DNA from: Anaerolinea sp.
GTDB taxonomy: Bacteria; Chloroflexota; Anaerolineae; Anaerolineales; Villigracilaceae
Assembly: GCA_020720965.1 (NCBI GenBank)
Contig: DYNS01000002.1
Location: 1 to 34,539, forward strand
Direction of reading: 5' to 3'
Length of the DNA: 34,539 bases
Part shown: positions 7,964 to 16,436 of the stretch, in pieces
How positions within the stretch are numbered: position 1 is the stretch's first letter
Layout of the letters: every line of letters starts with the position of its first letter
Notes under the pieces: generated by a model
What the model saw: only the letters and a program-made list of their open reading frames with translations
What the model was told of the DNA's origin: nothing
Database searches by the model: none
Made by a program: the position numbers and the translations under genes

Positions 7964-9157
7964 CTAATAACTGCGTTTGCCGGGCAGGTCTTTGGCAGAT
8001 TGCTTGAAGGATGTTTCGTCCATCTCTGCCCCGGCGCGGGTCATCTCTAACTGAAGCATTTTCTCTACCTGATATTTTTCCTCGTGGGTGACGACCGCCG
8101 TTTCGTGGGCGCGGTGCAGGAGATAAGGATAGGGCTTGGAGCCCATCATGCGGGCTTGTTCCACCAAAACGGCGTGCAGGGCGTTAATTTTTTGGGGGTC
8201 ATCCGCCACCCATTGAGGAATTTCCACCCGCGCCAGCCAGGGGTGTTGAGCGCTGCCGACATTGAGATAAAAGAAATGCAGAGCAAGGTCGCCGCTGTAT
8301 TCTTTTTTGGTTTTGGATTGCAAGGCAAATACGGCAGAACGCTGACCGCCTTCCAGCAAGGGGTTATGTTTTTCGCCAAAGAGCCAGCGGTCGGTTACGC
8401 CGCGAAAGGGATGCTCGTTGCGCGGGGCTTTTTGTTTTTGGGGGTCGGCGCTCAGTTGCAAAAGTTCCAGCAGGCGCACAACCAGGTCGGCGGAGGGCTT
8501 GTCCACGTACCCGGCGGTGGTGACTCCGTTGCTTTGCAGGCGGGAGAGGACGGTTTTGTAGGTTTGCAGGCTTTTGCCAAAGGAGGCGTCTTGCGCGTCT
8601 TTTGCGCCCCAGAGTTCGATGGGACCATCCGTAAAGGTGATGACGGGGGCAGGGTACTGGCTGGAGAGTTCGTCCAGCTTGCGGCGCTCGTCCAGGTCGC
8701 GGCGCAGGGCGAGGAGTCCTTCGGTGAGTGGGTTGCCTTCCGGGGTGAAGAGTTCGTCTTCGTAGAGCAGTTGGCTATCTGTTACGATTTTGGGGGCGCT
8801 GCCGGAACCAACTTGCAGGATGATTGCCCCGACATTGACCAGCCCATATTGCACCGCGCCGTGCCTATCCGGGTAGATTTGAGAGCCATCGGCGGCGATG
8901 ATGGTTGCGTTTAACGGCGAAACAGGCGCAGGGTGGTGGGCATCCAGGGCTTCGTGGCGGGGGAGAGCGCAGCGGGTGGAGGGGTCTGCTTCGGTGGCGG
9001 CTTCTACAGCGGCGCGAAGAGTATCCAATTCCCCGGCGTAGGTGCGGAAGAGGGCGCGGGCTTGGCGGCGGCGTTCTTCCAGGCGGGCGTTGCGCTGCCG
9101 AAAGGTTGCGCCGATTTCTTGTATTTTGGTGTAGATTTGTTGGAAGTCCAGGCTCAT
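7964..9157 (-). CDS. nurA: NurA-domain 5'-3' nuclease
   Basis: The 397-residue protein has the NurA layout: a basic, helical N-terminus (residues 1-60), then the first catalytic strand IIAADGSQI with an Asp at 90, a second acidic strand TFTDGPIELW with Asp 177, the GYVDKP motif at 217-222, and a C-terminal YPYLLHRAHETAVV block at 343-356. These match the RNase-H-like NurA fold and its manganese-binding acidic residues. NurA degrades DNA ends 5' to 3' together with HerA. It is the first gene of the nurA-HAS-herA operon. The ATG at 9157 has no good Shine-Dalgarno sequence, so the start is less certain than the rest. Confidence 0.85.
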   Translation of the reverse strand: MSLDFQQIYTKIQEIGATFRQRNARLEERRRQARALFRTYAGELDTLRAAVEAATEADPSTRCALPRHEALDAHHPAPVSPLNATIIAADGSQIYPDRHGAVQYGLVNVGAIILQVGSGSAPKIVTDSQLLYEDELFTPEGNPLTEGLLALRRDLDERRKLDELSSQYPAPVITFTDGPIELWGAKDAQDASFGKSLQTYKTVLSRLQSNGVTTAGYVDKPSADLVVRLLELLQLSADPQKQKAPRNEHPFRGVTDRWLFGEKHNPLLEGGQRSAVFALQSKTKKEYSGDLALHFFYLNVGSAQHPWLARVEIPQWVADDPQKINALHAVLVEQARMMGSKPYPYLLHRAHETAVVTHEEKYQVEKMLQLEMTRAGAEMDETSFKQSAKDLPGKRSY

Positions 9158-9268
9158 AGTTTAGAACATTTGTTAGATTTTAACCGATTTCGCTTGTTTG
9201 GGGAACTTTTGGAGGCGATGGGGCGTTTAGGGAGAGAACAGTTTATTTCACAAAAGGAGAAAAAAACA

Positions 9269-9964
9269 ATGCGTAACAAATTTCTATTCGTTCTTATTTT
9301 GGCGGCTGCCCTGGCTTTAAGCGCCTGCGGAGCCGCTCCCCAGGCGGCGCGGACGGTGAGCGTGAGCGGGGTTGGCGAGGTGGCTTTGCAACCGGATATT
9401 GCTCACATTTACATTGGCGTGCATACCGAGAATAGCAGCGCAACCCAGGCCGTTGCCGAGAATAATGCCAGCGCCCAGGCGTTGATTGCGGCGCTGACGG
9501 CGGCGGGGGTTGCGCCGGAGGATATCCGCACCAGCAATTTCTCTATCTGGATGAATACCCCCTATGGCACGGACGGGTTGCCCGCTTCGCCAGTGTATGT
9601 GGTAGATAACCTTGTGTACGTCACAACCAGGGATATTGCCGGGCTTGGCAGCCTGTTGGATGCTGCCGTGCAGGCGGGCGCGACCAACATCAACAGTATT
9701 GAGTTTGATGTGGCGGATAAGACAGCGGCGCTTGCCCAGGCGCGGAGTGCAGCGGTGCAGGCTGCCGCCCAGCAGGCGCAGGAATTGGCAAAAGCCGCCG
9801 GAGTGACGCTTGGGCAGGTTCAATCCATTGAATACTTTGATGCAGAGCCTTACCCCATGTATGCCAACCGGGCAATGGGCGGGGGCGCGGCTGCAGAAGT
9901 ACCCATCAACCCCGGCACGATGCAGGTTTCCGCTACGGTGACTCTCTCTTACGAAATTAAGTAG
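9269..9964 (+). CDS. SIMPL-domain (DUF541) lipoprotein
   Basis: A 231-residue exported protein. The N-terminus has a basic start, a hydrophobic stretch and a lipobox (ALSAC), so it should be anchored in the membrane by its lipidated Cys. The rest fits the SIMPL domain (PF04402): VSVSGVGEV at the beginning, then the repeated helix regions and the final VSATVTLSYEI strand. The function of SIMPL proteins is poorly known; some are linked to oxidative stress or signalling. I chose ATG 9269 because AAGGAGA lies eight bases ahead and the signal peptide starts there; a longer frame upstream overlaps nurA on the other strand. It is a single-gene unit with its own terminator. Confidence 0.88.
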   Translation: MRNKFLFVLILAAALALSACGAAPQAARTVSVSGVGEVALQPDIAHIYIGVHTENSSATQAVAENNASAQALIAALTAAGVAPEDIRTSNFSIWMNTPYGTDGLPASPVYVVDNLVYVTTRDIAGLGSLLDAAVQAGATNINSIEFDVADKTAALAQARSAAVQAAAQQAQELAKAAGVTLGQVQSIEYFDAEPYPMYANRAMGGGAAAEVPINPGTMQVSATVTLSYEIK

Positions 9965-9983
9965 CGCAACAAGCTCCAACCCA

Positions 9984-10025
9984 ACCCGCCCCCAGGGAGG
10001 ATTTTCTCCCCAGGGGCGGGTTTTT
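9984..10025. terminator. Intrinsic terminator after the SIMPL gene
   Basis: ACCCGCCCC and GGGCGGGT form the outer stem; after a 2x2 internal mismatch GGGAG pairs with CTCCC. Five T follow on the plus strand. It lies between two convergent genes. Confidence 0.85.
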
Positions 10026-10042
10026 GATGGTTTGGATGTAAT

Positions 10043-12022
10043 TTATTTGATGCGTTCTGCCACAATCTCCGCCACGTCTTTGACGGGTAAGCCGTTTTCT
10101 TCGGCTTTGCTGGCATCTGTCAGCATGGTGAGGCAGAAGGGGCAGCCGACTGCCAGGGTTTCAGCGCCGCTGGCTTTGGCTTCGGCGTAACGGGTCTGGT
10201 TCACGCGGGCTGTGCCGGGCTCTTCTTCCTTCCACATTTGGGCGCCGCCTGCGCCGCAGCAGAAGGATTGGGCTTCGTGATGGGGCATTTCCGTCAGGTT
10301 GGCTCCGGCGGATTGGAGGGCAAGGCGAGGGGCTTCGTACACGCTGTTGTGCCGCCCCAGGTAGCAGGGGTCGTGGAAGGTGAGGGAGGCGGGTTCGGCG
10401 TCCAATTGCAGTTTTCCGCTGCCGACCAGTTCGTTAATCAGTTGGGTGTGATGAATCACTTCGTAGTTTCCGCCAAACGCGGGGTATTCGTTTTTGATGG
10501 TGTGGAGGCAGTGCGGGCAGGTTGTAACAATGCGCTTGGGGGCGACCTCGTTGAGCAGTTCTACATTGGCGGTTGCCAAACCAAAGAAGATGTCTTCGCG
10601 CCCGGCGCGGCGGGCAGAGTCGCCGGTGCATTGTTCGCTGCGCCCCAAAACGGCAAAGTTTACCCCGGCGGCATTGAGAATTTTGGCAAAAGCCTGGGCG
10701 GTTTTTTGGGCGCGGGCATCGGTTGAGGGGGCGCATCCCACCCACCAGAGCAGGTCTGGTTCCGGGTTTTTCTCAATGGTCGGCACGTTTAGACCAGAAG
10801 CCCATTTGAGACGGTCGGCGGGGTTGACGTTCCAGGGGTTGGCGTTGCGTTCCATGCCCTTGAAGGCGGTTTCCAACTGCTTGGGGAAGGCGCTTTCCAT
10901 CATCGCCAGGTTGCGGCGGATGGAGAGAATATCCCGCATGGGTTCGTTGCCAACGGGGCAGACATCTACACAGGCGCCGCAGGAGGTGCAAGCCCAAACC
11001 GCTTCTTCGGGGATGAGTTCCAGCAGGGGTTTGTCGGTTCCGCCCCCGGCGTTGAAGTTGTAGCGTTTGTTAATTTCCAGCGCCGCCGGGCTGAGAATTT
11101 TGCCGGTATTGTAGGCGGGGCAGACTTCCTGACAGCGGAAGCACATGATGCAGGCGTAAGAATCGATGATTTGCTCGTAGCCCAGGTCGCTGACCTTTGC
11201 CGCGCCAAATTGCTCTATGCTTTCGTCTTCCAGGTTCACATAGTCCAGTGCGCCCATGGAGGGACGCTCTGGTTTGAGGGCAAAGTTGATGGGAGCAAAG
11301 AAGAGATGCAGGTGTTTGGAGTAGGGGAAGTATGGCAGAAAGGCGACAACCGCGCCAACCGAGAGCCAGAACATGAGGTGCTCGCCCGCTTCCAATAGTC
11401 CGGGGTTCATCCCCAGCCACAGGGTGGAAACGGCTGAGATGAACGGCTGCCATGAATCGGTGTGGGCGTGCGCCGCCAGGTGGAAGGATTCTCCCAGTAA
11501 ACGGGCAGAGTTGTGCAGGAGGATGAATCCGGCTACGATGGCGGAATCACGGCTGATGCCGAGGCGGGCTTTGGGGTCCAACAGGGTGGTGTCTCTGGTA
11601 GAGAGGGTGGCGGGGCGAAAGAGGAAGCGGCGGATTGCCATTGCCGCCATGCCGACCAGGATGAGGACGTTGACCACGTCTGCCAGAAGGCGGTAGAGTT
11701 CGCCAAAGAGACCGGTGTTGTCTAACATGCGCCAGTCGGTGTAGGCGTAGATTAAGTCGGAAAGGTTGATGAGCAGGAATGCCAGAAAACCCCAGCCAAT
11801 CATCCCATGCAGGAGGCTGGGGATGAGGCGAAAGCGGAAAACGGGCTGAAAAGTGATGAATTTGAAAAGAGCGCCCCCCGCTTTTTTAAGGACGACCTGC
11901 CAGTTGGGCTTGCCCTGCCCGCTACCAATGTTGTGGATGATGCGCTTTACACCTCCCCAGGTGTAATAGAGCGAGACAAGGACGGCGAGGGCAAAAAGAA
12001 TTTTCTCTACCAGTGTGAGCAT
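10043..12022 (-). CDS. Membrane Fe-S oxidoreductase resembling ETF:menaquinone oxidoreductase (HdrDE-like fusion)
   Basis: A 659-residue protein with three parts. Residues 1-235 hold about five or six membrane helices with several His (72, 170, 181, 185, 187), as in the nitrate-reductase gamma/HdrE heme b domain. Two [4Fe-4S] motifs follow: CIMCFRCQEVC (291-301) and CTSCGACVDVC (345-355), each followed by Pro. The C-terminal half has two CCG-type repeats, with VGCAPSTDARAQ and SEQCTGDSARR, then TTCPHCLHTIKNEY and FCCGAGGAQMW, as in HdrD and glycolate-oxidase Fe-S subunits. This architecture matches the EMO family, which passes electrons from electron-transfer flavoprotein to menaquinone. No etf genes are in the window, so the partner is inferred. 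It follows the LysR gene on the same strand after 60 bases. Confidence 0.8.
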   Translation of the reverse strand: MLTLVEKILFALAVLVSLYYTWGGVKRIIHNIGSGQGKPNWQVVLKKAGGALFKFITFQPVFRFRLIPSLLHGMIGWGFLAFLLINLSDLIYAYTDWRMLDNTGLFGELYRLLADVVNVLILVGMAAMAIRRFLFRPATLSTRDTTLLDPKARLGISRDSAIVAGFILLHNSARLLGESFHLAAHAHTDSWQPFISAVSTLWLGMNPGLLEAGEHLMFWLSVGAVVAFLPYFPYSKHLHLFFAPINFALKPERPSMGALDYVNLEDESIEQFGAAKVSDLGYEQIIDSYACIMCFRCQEVCPAYNTGKILSPAALEINKRYNFNAGGGTDKPLLELIPEEAVWACTSCGACVDVCPVGNEPMRDILSIRRNLAMMESAFPKQLETAFKGMERNANPWNVNPADRLKWASGLNVPTIEKNPEPDLLWWVGCAPSTDARAQKTAQAFAKILNAAGVNFAVLGRSEQCTGDSARRAGREDIFFGLATANVELLNEVAPKRIVTTCPHCLHTIKNEYPAFGGNYEVIHHTQLINELVGSGKLQLDAEPASLTFHDPCYLGRHNSVYEAPRLALQSAGANLTEMPHHEAQSFCCGAGGAQMWKEEEPGTARVNQTRYAEAKASGAETLAVGCPFCLTMLTDASKAEENGLPVKDVAEIVAERIK

Positions 12023-12047
12023 ATTTCTCCTCCGGATGTTGGGTTTA

Positions 12048-12067
12048 CAGCCGCTCCTGGGCGGCTG
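12048..12067. repeat. 7-bp hairpin between the LysR gene and the Fe-S oxidoreductase gene
   Basis: CAGCCGC and GCGGCTG surround a six-base loop. No T-run follows on the minus strand, so it is not a convincing terminator; the two genes may be cotranscribed. GGAGGAG follows just before the oxidoreductase start. Confidence 0.4.
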
Positions 12068-12082
12068 AAGGTTCCAGGCTGA

Positions 12083-13036
12083 TTATTTTTGCGCGGGATG
12101 AGAAATACCAGTAAGGCTTTGGAGCATATCCAGGTTGAGTTTTTCGCGGTGTTGTTGCACAAAATCCCAAAATTTAGATTCGGCACGGGTGAAGGTTGCG
12201 CCGGTGTGGCGGCAAAGGTAAATGCGCTGGGTGTTTTCCAGCCCGTCTATATCCACTTTGCAGATACGCCCCAGTGCCAAGCCTCGTTCCGCCACCAATT
12301 CCGAGACGAAGGAGATGCCCATGCCGCGTTCCACTGCCAGGGCACTGGCTTCGGCGTTGCCGAGTTCCATCACTACATTGAGCATTTCCGGGGTGATATT
12401 GTGGTGTTTTAGGCCTTCAAAGAGAATTTCGGCGGTGGCGGAGCCGTCTTCGCGGCGGATGAAGGGCTGCTCCAGCAGGTCGGCGGGCATGGCTCGCCCA
12501 TATTTTGCCCAGGGGTGTTCAGCGGGGACGATGAGGATGACTTTGTCTTCAAAGAGCAGGCTGCATTCAATGTCGCGGTGTTCCACCCGTTTGCTGACGA
12601 CACCCAAGCCCAGGGTTTGGTCGAGGAGGTGTTCCAGCACGGTGGCGCGACTCATCACACTGACGCGGGTGTGGACGCGAGGGTATTCTTTGCGGTAGGC
12701 AGAAAGCAGATTGGGGATGAGATATTTGCCGGTAGTGGTGGAGCAGCCAATGACCAGTTCCCCGGCGACTTCGCCTTTGATGTTGATGAGCGAGTCTTCC
12801 AGCAGGCGGACAGAGGCAAGTACCTCCCGCGCAATGGGCAAAATTGCCTTGCCCGATTCGCTCAGCTGCACCGAGCGCCCGTGCCGGACGAATAATTCCA
12901 CCCCGTAGGCAACTTCCAGCGATTGAATGTTCTGGCTGACAGCGGATTGAGAGAGTCGCAGGCGCAAGGCAGCGCGGCTGAAGTTGAGTTCTTCGGCGGC
13001 GGCGACAAAAACCCTTAACTCGGAAAAGTTAATCAT
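12083..13036 (-). CDS. LysR-family transcriptional regulator
   Basis: A 317-residue protein of the usual LysR size. Residues 1-60 are the winged helix-turn-helix (FSELRVFVAAAEELNFSRAA, then LSQSAVSQNIQSLE). The rest is the two-lobed effector-binding domain (GELVIGCSTTTGKYLIPNLL, GLGVVSKRV, AEHPWA, AVERGMGISFVSELVAE). The effector is unknown, though the general pattern is nearest to the CysB/CbbR/CysL sort of regulator. The downstream gene on the same strand is the Fe-S oxidoreductase; LysR proteins often control neighbours, but here there is no divergent target, since the upstream gene also lies on the minus strand. Confidence 0.92.
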   Translation of the reverse strand: MINFSELRVFVAAAEELNFSRAALRLRLSQSAVSQNIQSLEVAYGVELFVRHGRSVQLSESGKAILPIAREVLASVRLLEDSLINIKGEVAGELVIGCSTTTGKYLIPNLLSAYRKEYPRVHTRVSVMSRATVLEHLLDQTLGLGVVSKRVEHRDIECSLLFEDKVILIVPAEHPWAKYGRAMPADLLEQPFIRREDGSATAEILFEGLKHHNITPEMLNVVMELGNAEASALAVERGMGISFVSELVAERGLALGRICKVDIDGLENTQRIYLCRHTGATFTRAESKFWDFVQQHREKLNLDMLQSLTGISHPAQK

Positions 13037-13057
13037 ATAAAGCCTCGTCCCTGTTGG

Positions 13058-13077
13058 GGCAGCCCAAACAGGCTGCC
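13058..13077. repeat. Inverted repeat in the LysR leader
   Basis: GGCAGCC and GGCTGCC surround a six-base loop, and CCTGTT / AACAGG can form an alternative stem overlapping it. It lies 22 bases upstream of the LysR ATG, between a possible TATACT -10 (minus strand, 13094-13099) and the start. It could be part of translational or autoregulatory control; no data beyond the sequence support this. Confidence 0.35.
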
Positions 13078-13167
13078 ATCTTCCACAATGATTCAGTATA
13101 AGCGAGGCTGAACGTCATTCATAAGTGACATTAATCATCATTATCGATGAAGATTTGCCGCGCTGGT

Positions 13168-14850
13168 TTAAGGATAGGGAACGGGGGTCGGTTGGGGAGA
13201 AGGGGCTTGGCTAATATCTTCCACGTAGCCTTTTGCTCCGGCGCAGGCAGGCGAGAGGGCATTGGCAACCATGTCCCAGTTGAGGGCGGGGTCGGAGCCG
13301 GGTTGGTAGGCGGCTTGCGCCGCCGAGGAAAGACAGCCAGAACCTGCGTTGTAATTGACAAGGGTCAATTTCCACAGGTCTTCGTAAGAGAGGGTTTTAC
13401 CCGGTGCTTTGCCGGTGATGTTTTGGACAATTTTGCCGGTTTGTTCGCAATTGGCGAGCAGGGTACGCCCAAAGACGGCAACGCTAAAATTGGCGCGGGA
13501 AATATCCAGCCCCAGGGGGCAGGTTTCGCAGGTGGCATCTACGCTGTTGACGAGGGCAGCCCGCAGGATGACGCGGTTTTCTTCTGGCTGATTGGCGTAG
13601 CCTTTCGCAGCACAGGATTCTTCCAAAAGCACCAGAGGGCAAAATTCCGCGTAAAAAGCCGGGTTCCAGAGCAGGAGGGTATCCGCCCCATCCTCGGTCA
13701 GTTGCCCCAATCCCACATCTTCGCCGTCCCTAAAAACGCCGGGCCAAAATTGACTCTCGCGGCTGAACAGGTTTTTTAGCAGTTGGGCAGGAACCTGAGT
13801 CTTTTGGGCAATATCCACAATGAGAGTGTCGAACTGGTCTTGCCAGGCATCCACCTGGGGGCGGGCAGCGCTCATGCCACAGGCAGAGGCGGCACCCGTT
13901 TCGGTCAGCCCACCATCCGGGCAGGCGCTGGCATCCACCACGCCCTGGGTGATGAGGTTGCCCGCCAGGTAAGCGTAGGGGATGTTGGATTGCAGGTTTT
14001 GATGGTCTTCGGGGGTTTGCAGCCAGGCGGGCAAGCCCTCGGTGGGAGGGAAAGCATCCCAGGTAATGGAACAGGATGCCAGGTTTTCACCCTGCCATTG
14101 AGAGCTGAGAACATCCACGTACCAGCGCGGCACGAGGCGCTCGCCCTCGCTTTCGCCGCCCTGCTGCAACACCCGCACCTCGGCGGTGAAGGCGGGACTG
14201 GTATCTCCGTAGGTGGAATTTGCCCAAAACTGCAAAGAGATACCTTCGGAATCGGTGGCTTGAAGGTTAAATTCGCAGGTTTCACCCTCGCAAAAGAAAG
14301 GGTCACTGCCCGCAAAGCCCTGAATGGATGTTATCGATTCGTTGGGAAGGGGGTCTTCGCCGCGCAAAAGCAGGGTGGGAGGGGTGGAACACCACCCGTC
14401 TGGGTCTGGGTTGCAGTTTTGCAGGCTGACCCACACCTGGGGCGGAGGCAATTTGACGACAATCTGCCGGGTGGAGGGTTGCTGGCTGACGTTTTGCAGG
14501 TAATAACCGGGGCAGGAGGATACTTCTGGGGCGGTGCAGGCGGAGGAGTAGGAAATCCATTCCACATACACATCATCAGAGCAGGCGGAATAGATTTCTT
14601 CGTTGGTGGGCAAGCCCTCGTGTTCCGAGAAAAAAGAACAGTAGACATCATTATCTGCCCAGGCGATGAGCCACCATTCGCGCAGGGTGATGTCTACTGT
14701 GACGGTTGTGTAGCGGTCGGGTCCGTTGGGGGTAGGGGAGGGGGTTGAGGTGGCGGCGTGAACCTTTCCGGCGCCTACCATGTGGAGGATTGCCAGGAAA
14801 AAGCCGAGGGCTGCCGCCCCTGTCCATATCCACCAGAATTTTTTTGCCAT
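13168..14850 (-). CDS. Secreted protein with lytic-transglycosylase-like (SLT) C-terminal domain
   Basis: The 560-residue product begins with a basic start and a membrane segment (WWIWTGAAALGFFLAIL, an uncleaved anchor or signal), then a Thr-Ser-Pro linker (STPSPTPNGP). Residues about 50-310 are a Cys-rich extracellular region of unknown family, probably disulfide-linked. The C-terminal part resembles a goose-lysozyme-like SLT domain: the catalytic Glu is likely E365 in SRESQF, followed by GLGQLTEDGADTLL and later LVNYNAGSG. This would cut peptidoglycan. The tail ends in a Pro-rich segment. It is the last gene of the ccm-oriented run, 36 bases after ccmD, so it may be cotranscribed; a role in inserting cytochrome machinery through the wall is speculation. 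Confidence 0.65.
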   Translation of the reverse strand: MAKKFWWIWTGAAALGFFLAILHMVGAGKVHAATSTPSPTPNGPDRYTTVTVDITLREWWLIAWADNDVYCSFFSEHEGLPTNEEIYSACSDDVYVEWISYSSACTAPEVSSCPGYYLQNVSQQPSTRQIVVKLPPPQVWVSLQNCNPDPDGWCSTPPTLLLRGEDPLPNESITSIQGFAGSDPFFCEGETCEFNLQATDSEGISLQFWANSTYGDTSPAFTAEVRVLQQGGESEGERLVPRWYVDVLSSQWQGENLASCSITWDAFPPTEGLPAWLQTPEDHQNLQSNIPYAYLAGNLITQGVVDASACPDGGLTETGAASACGMSAARPQVDAWQDQFDTLIVDIAQKTQVPAQLLKNLFSRESQFWPGVFRDGEDVGLGQLTEDGADTLLLWNPAFYAEFCPLVLLEESCAAKGYANQPEENRVILRAALVNSVDATCETCPLGLDISRANFSVAVFGRTLLANCEQTGKIVQNITGKAPGKTLSYEDLWKLTLVNYNAGSGCLSSAAQAAYQPGSDPALNWDMVANALSPACAGAKGYVEDISQAPSPQPTPVPYP

Positions 14851-14886
14851 GCTCTCCTCGCTAAAGCAAGTATAGCAGAAGTTTTT

Positions 14887-15039
14887 TTACCCGCCAGTCT
14901 CTAATTCTTCCAGGGCTTGCTCTTCCTTCTGGAGATTTTTCCAGCGTAGGGCGAGGCTGAGGAGGTACAACGCCATGACGAGGCTAAAGACGACATAGCC
15001 GCCGATGAGGTAGTCGAGGGTATTGGGGGTGGTTTCCAT
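14887..15039 (-). CDS. ccmD: CcmD-like small heme-exporter subunit
   Basis: A 50-residue protein with one transmembrane helix (LIGGYVVFSLVMALYLLSLA) and a charged C-terminal cytoplasmic helix, the typical shape of CcmD. CcmD stabilises the CcmABC complex and helps release holo-CcmE. I use the ATG at 15039, eight bases after the ccmC stop, because the protein then begins just ahead of the helix; a longer frame would overlap ccmC. Identification rests on its size, its one helix and its place after ccmC. Confidence 0.75.
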   Translation of the reverse strand: METTPNTLDYLIGGYVVFSLVMALYLLSLALRWKNLQKEEQALEELETGG

Positions 15040-15047
15040 GAGTTTTC

Positions 15048-15737
15048 CTATTGCATTACCTGTAGTTTGCGCTGCTCCACCTTTTCGGCGTATTGCGCCA
15101 GGCGGATGCGATGCCAAAAGAGGGTGATGAAGATGACGGTGAAGGCGGCGATGTGGAAGAACATGGTGTGGAGCATTTCATCGGTCATGCCCATGGATTC
15201 GCCGCCGCCAGAGCCAATAAGCACCGGGTGAATGGTGCGGAAGAGGCGGATGGATAAGAAGGTGAGCGGGACGCTTAAGCCGCCCAAAATGGTGTAGATT
15301 GCCCCAAAACGGGCGCGGCGTACCGGGTCTTCGATGCCCTGGCGCAGAAGGAGGTAGGCGAGGTAAATCATCCCCAGGATGGCGGCGGTGGTAAGGCGCG
15401 GCTCCCAGGTCCACCAGGTTCCCCAGGCGGGGCGCGCCCAGATGGAGCCAAGCACAACGGCAACAAAGAAGAAGACCAGGCTTAGTTCCACTGCCGCCAA
15501 GCCGATGGCATCCCACTTGAGGTCTTTGGTTCTGAGATACACTACCGCAAGCACGGCAGCGACAACGAAGCCCAACATGCCCACCCAGGCGGTAGCGACA
15601 TGAACGTAAAAGACTTTTTGCACCAATCCCATCACTTTTTCGGTGGGGGCGTAGAAGAATACCAGCAGGGTGGAGGCGACGAGCAGGAGCAGTGAGACAA
15701 GGTTGAGAATTTTGAGGGTGCGGGGTTGAGGAGACAT
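15048..15737 (-). CDS. ccmC: Heme exporter / heme-handling protein CcmC
   Basis: A 229-residue membrane protein with six predicted helices. It carries the heme-handling tryptophan motif at residues 105-114 (WGTWWTWEPR), and His 46 and His 168 (in RTIHP) are placed as the likely external heme ligands, as in the known CcmC. CcmC presents heme to CcmE in System I cytochrome c maturation. It lies between ccmB (21 bases upstream) and ccmD (8 bases downstream). Confidence 0.95.
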   Translation of the reverse strand: MSPQPRTLKILNLVSLLLLVASTLLVFFYAPTEKVMGLVQKVFYVHVATAWVGMLGFVVAAVLAVVYLRTKDLKWDAIGLAAVELSLVFFFVAVVLGSIWARPAWGTWWTWEPRLTTAAILGMIYLAYLLLRQGIEDPVRRARFGAIYTILGGLSVPLTFLSIRLFRTIHPVLIGSGGGESMGMTDEMLHTMFFHIAAFTVIFITLFWHRIRLAQYAEKVEQRKLQVMQ

Positions 15738-15758
15738 AGCGATTCCTTTGGGAAGGGG

Positions 15759-16436
15759 TTATTCTTCCACCACGTAATCAAAAACCATAAACGCGGCGGC
15801 AAGGAAGATGATGTCGTACACCAGTAAGAGGTTGAGCCAGGGTGATATTTCCGTGAAGGCATCGGCGGCGAGAAAACCGCCAGAGGCTTTGACAGCGGCA
15901 ACGATGACGGGCAAAACCAGGGGAAAGAGCAAGACCGGCAAAAGGACATCCCTGGTGCGGGTTTGCACCGACATGGAAGCCAGCAAAACACCCACTGCCA
16001 CGTAGCCAACCGAGCCAAGCAGGGTGACGAGTAATAAGCCGCGGTTGAACAGGTTGATGTTGTAAAGCAGGCTGTATGCCGGGATGACGATAACTTCTAC
16101 AATGAGCATGAATGCCAGGTTGCTGAAAAATTTGCCAAAGTAAATGGCAGACCTATCCAACGGGGCGAGGAGCAAACCATCCAGACAGCCCTGGTCTTTT
16201 TCGGCGGACATGGTGCGGTTTAAGCCCAAAGTTCCGGCAAAAGAGAAAGTGACCCAAAGCGCTCCGGCGGTGATGGCGGTGCGGGCTTTTACGTCCAGTT
16301 CCAGGGCAAAATAGAAGATGAGGACAACCAGCACGGCAAAGACGAGCATGGCGGGGATGAGTTCGCGGGAGCGAAATTCCGCCGCCAGGTCTTTGCGGAA
16401 AACTGCCCAAACAGCGCGCAGGTAGGGGTTCTTCAT
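15759..16436 (-). CDS. ccmB: Heme exporter membrane subunit CcmB
   Basis: A 225-residue, six-helix membrane protein of the CcmB type. FSFAGTLGLNRTMSAEKDQGCLDGLLLAP is the conserved cytoplasmic block that contacts the ATPase, here at about residues 65-95. Its start codon overlaps the ccmA stop by four bases (ATGA), so the two are translationally coupled. It forms the membrane part of the CcmAB ABC transporter that powers release of heme-loaded CcmE from CcmC. Confidence 0.94.
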   Translation of the reverse strand: MKNPYLRAVWAVFRKDLAAEFRSRELIPAMLVFAVLVVLIFYFALELDVKARTAITAGALWVTFSFAGTLGLNRTMSAEKDQGCLDGLLLAPLDRSAIYFGKFFSNLAFMLIVEVIVIPAYSLLYNINLFNRGLLLVTLLGSVGYVAVGVLLASMSVQTRTRDVLLPVLLFPLVLPVIVAAVKASGGFLAADAFTEISPWLNLLLVYDIIFLAAAFMVFDYVVEE

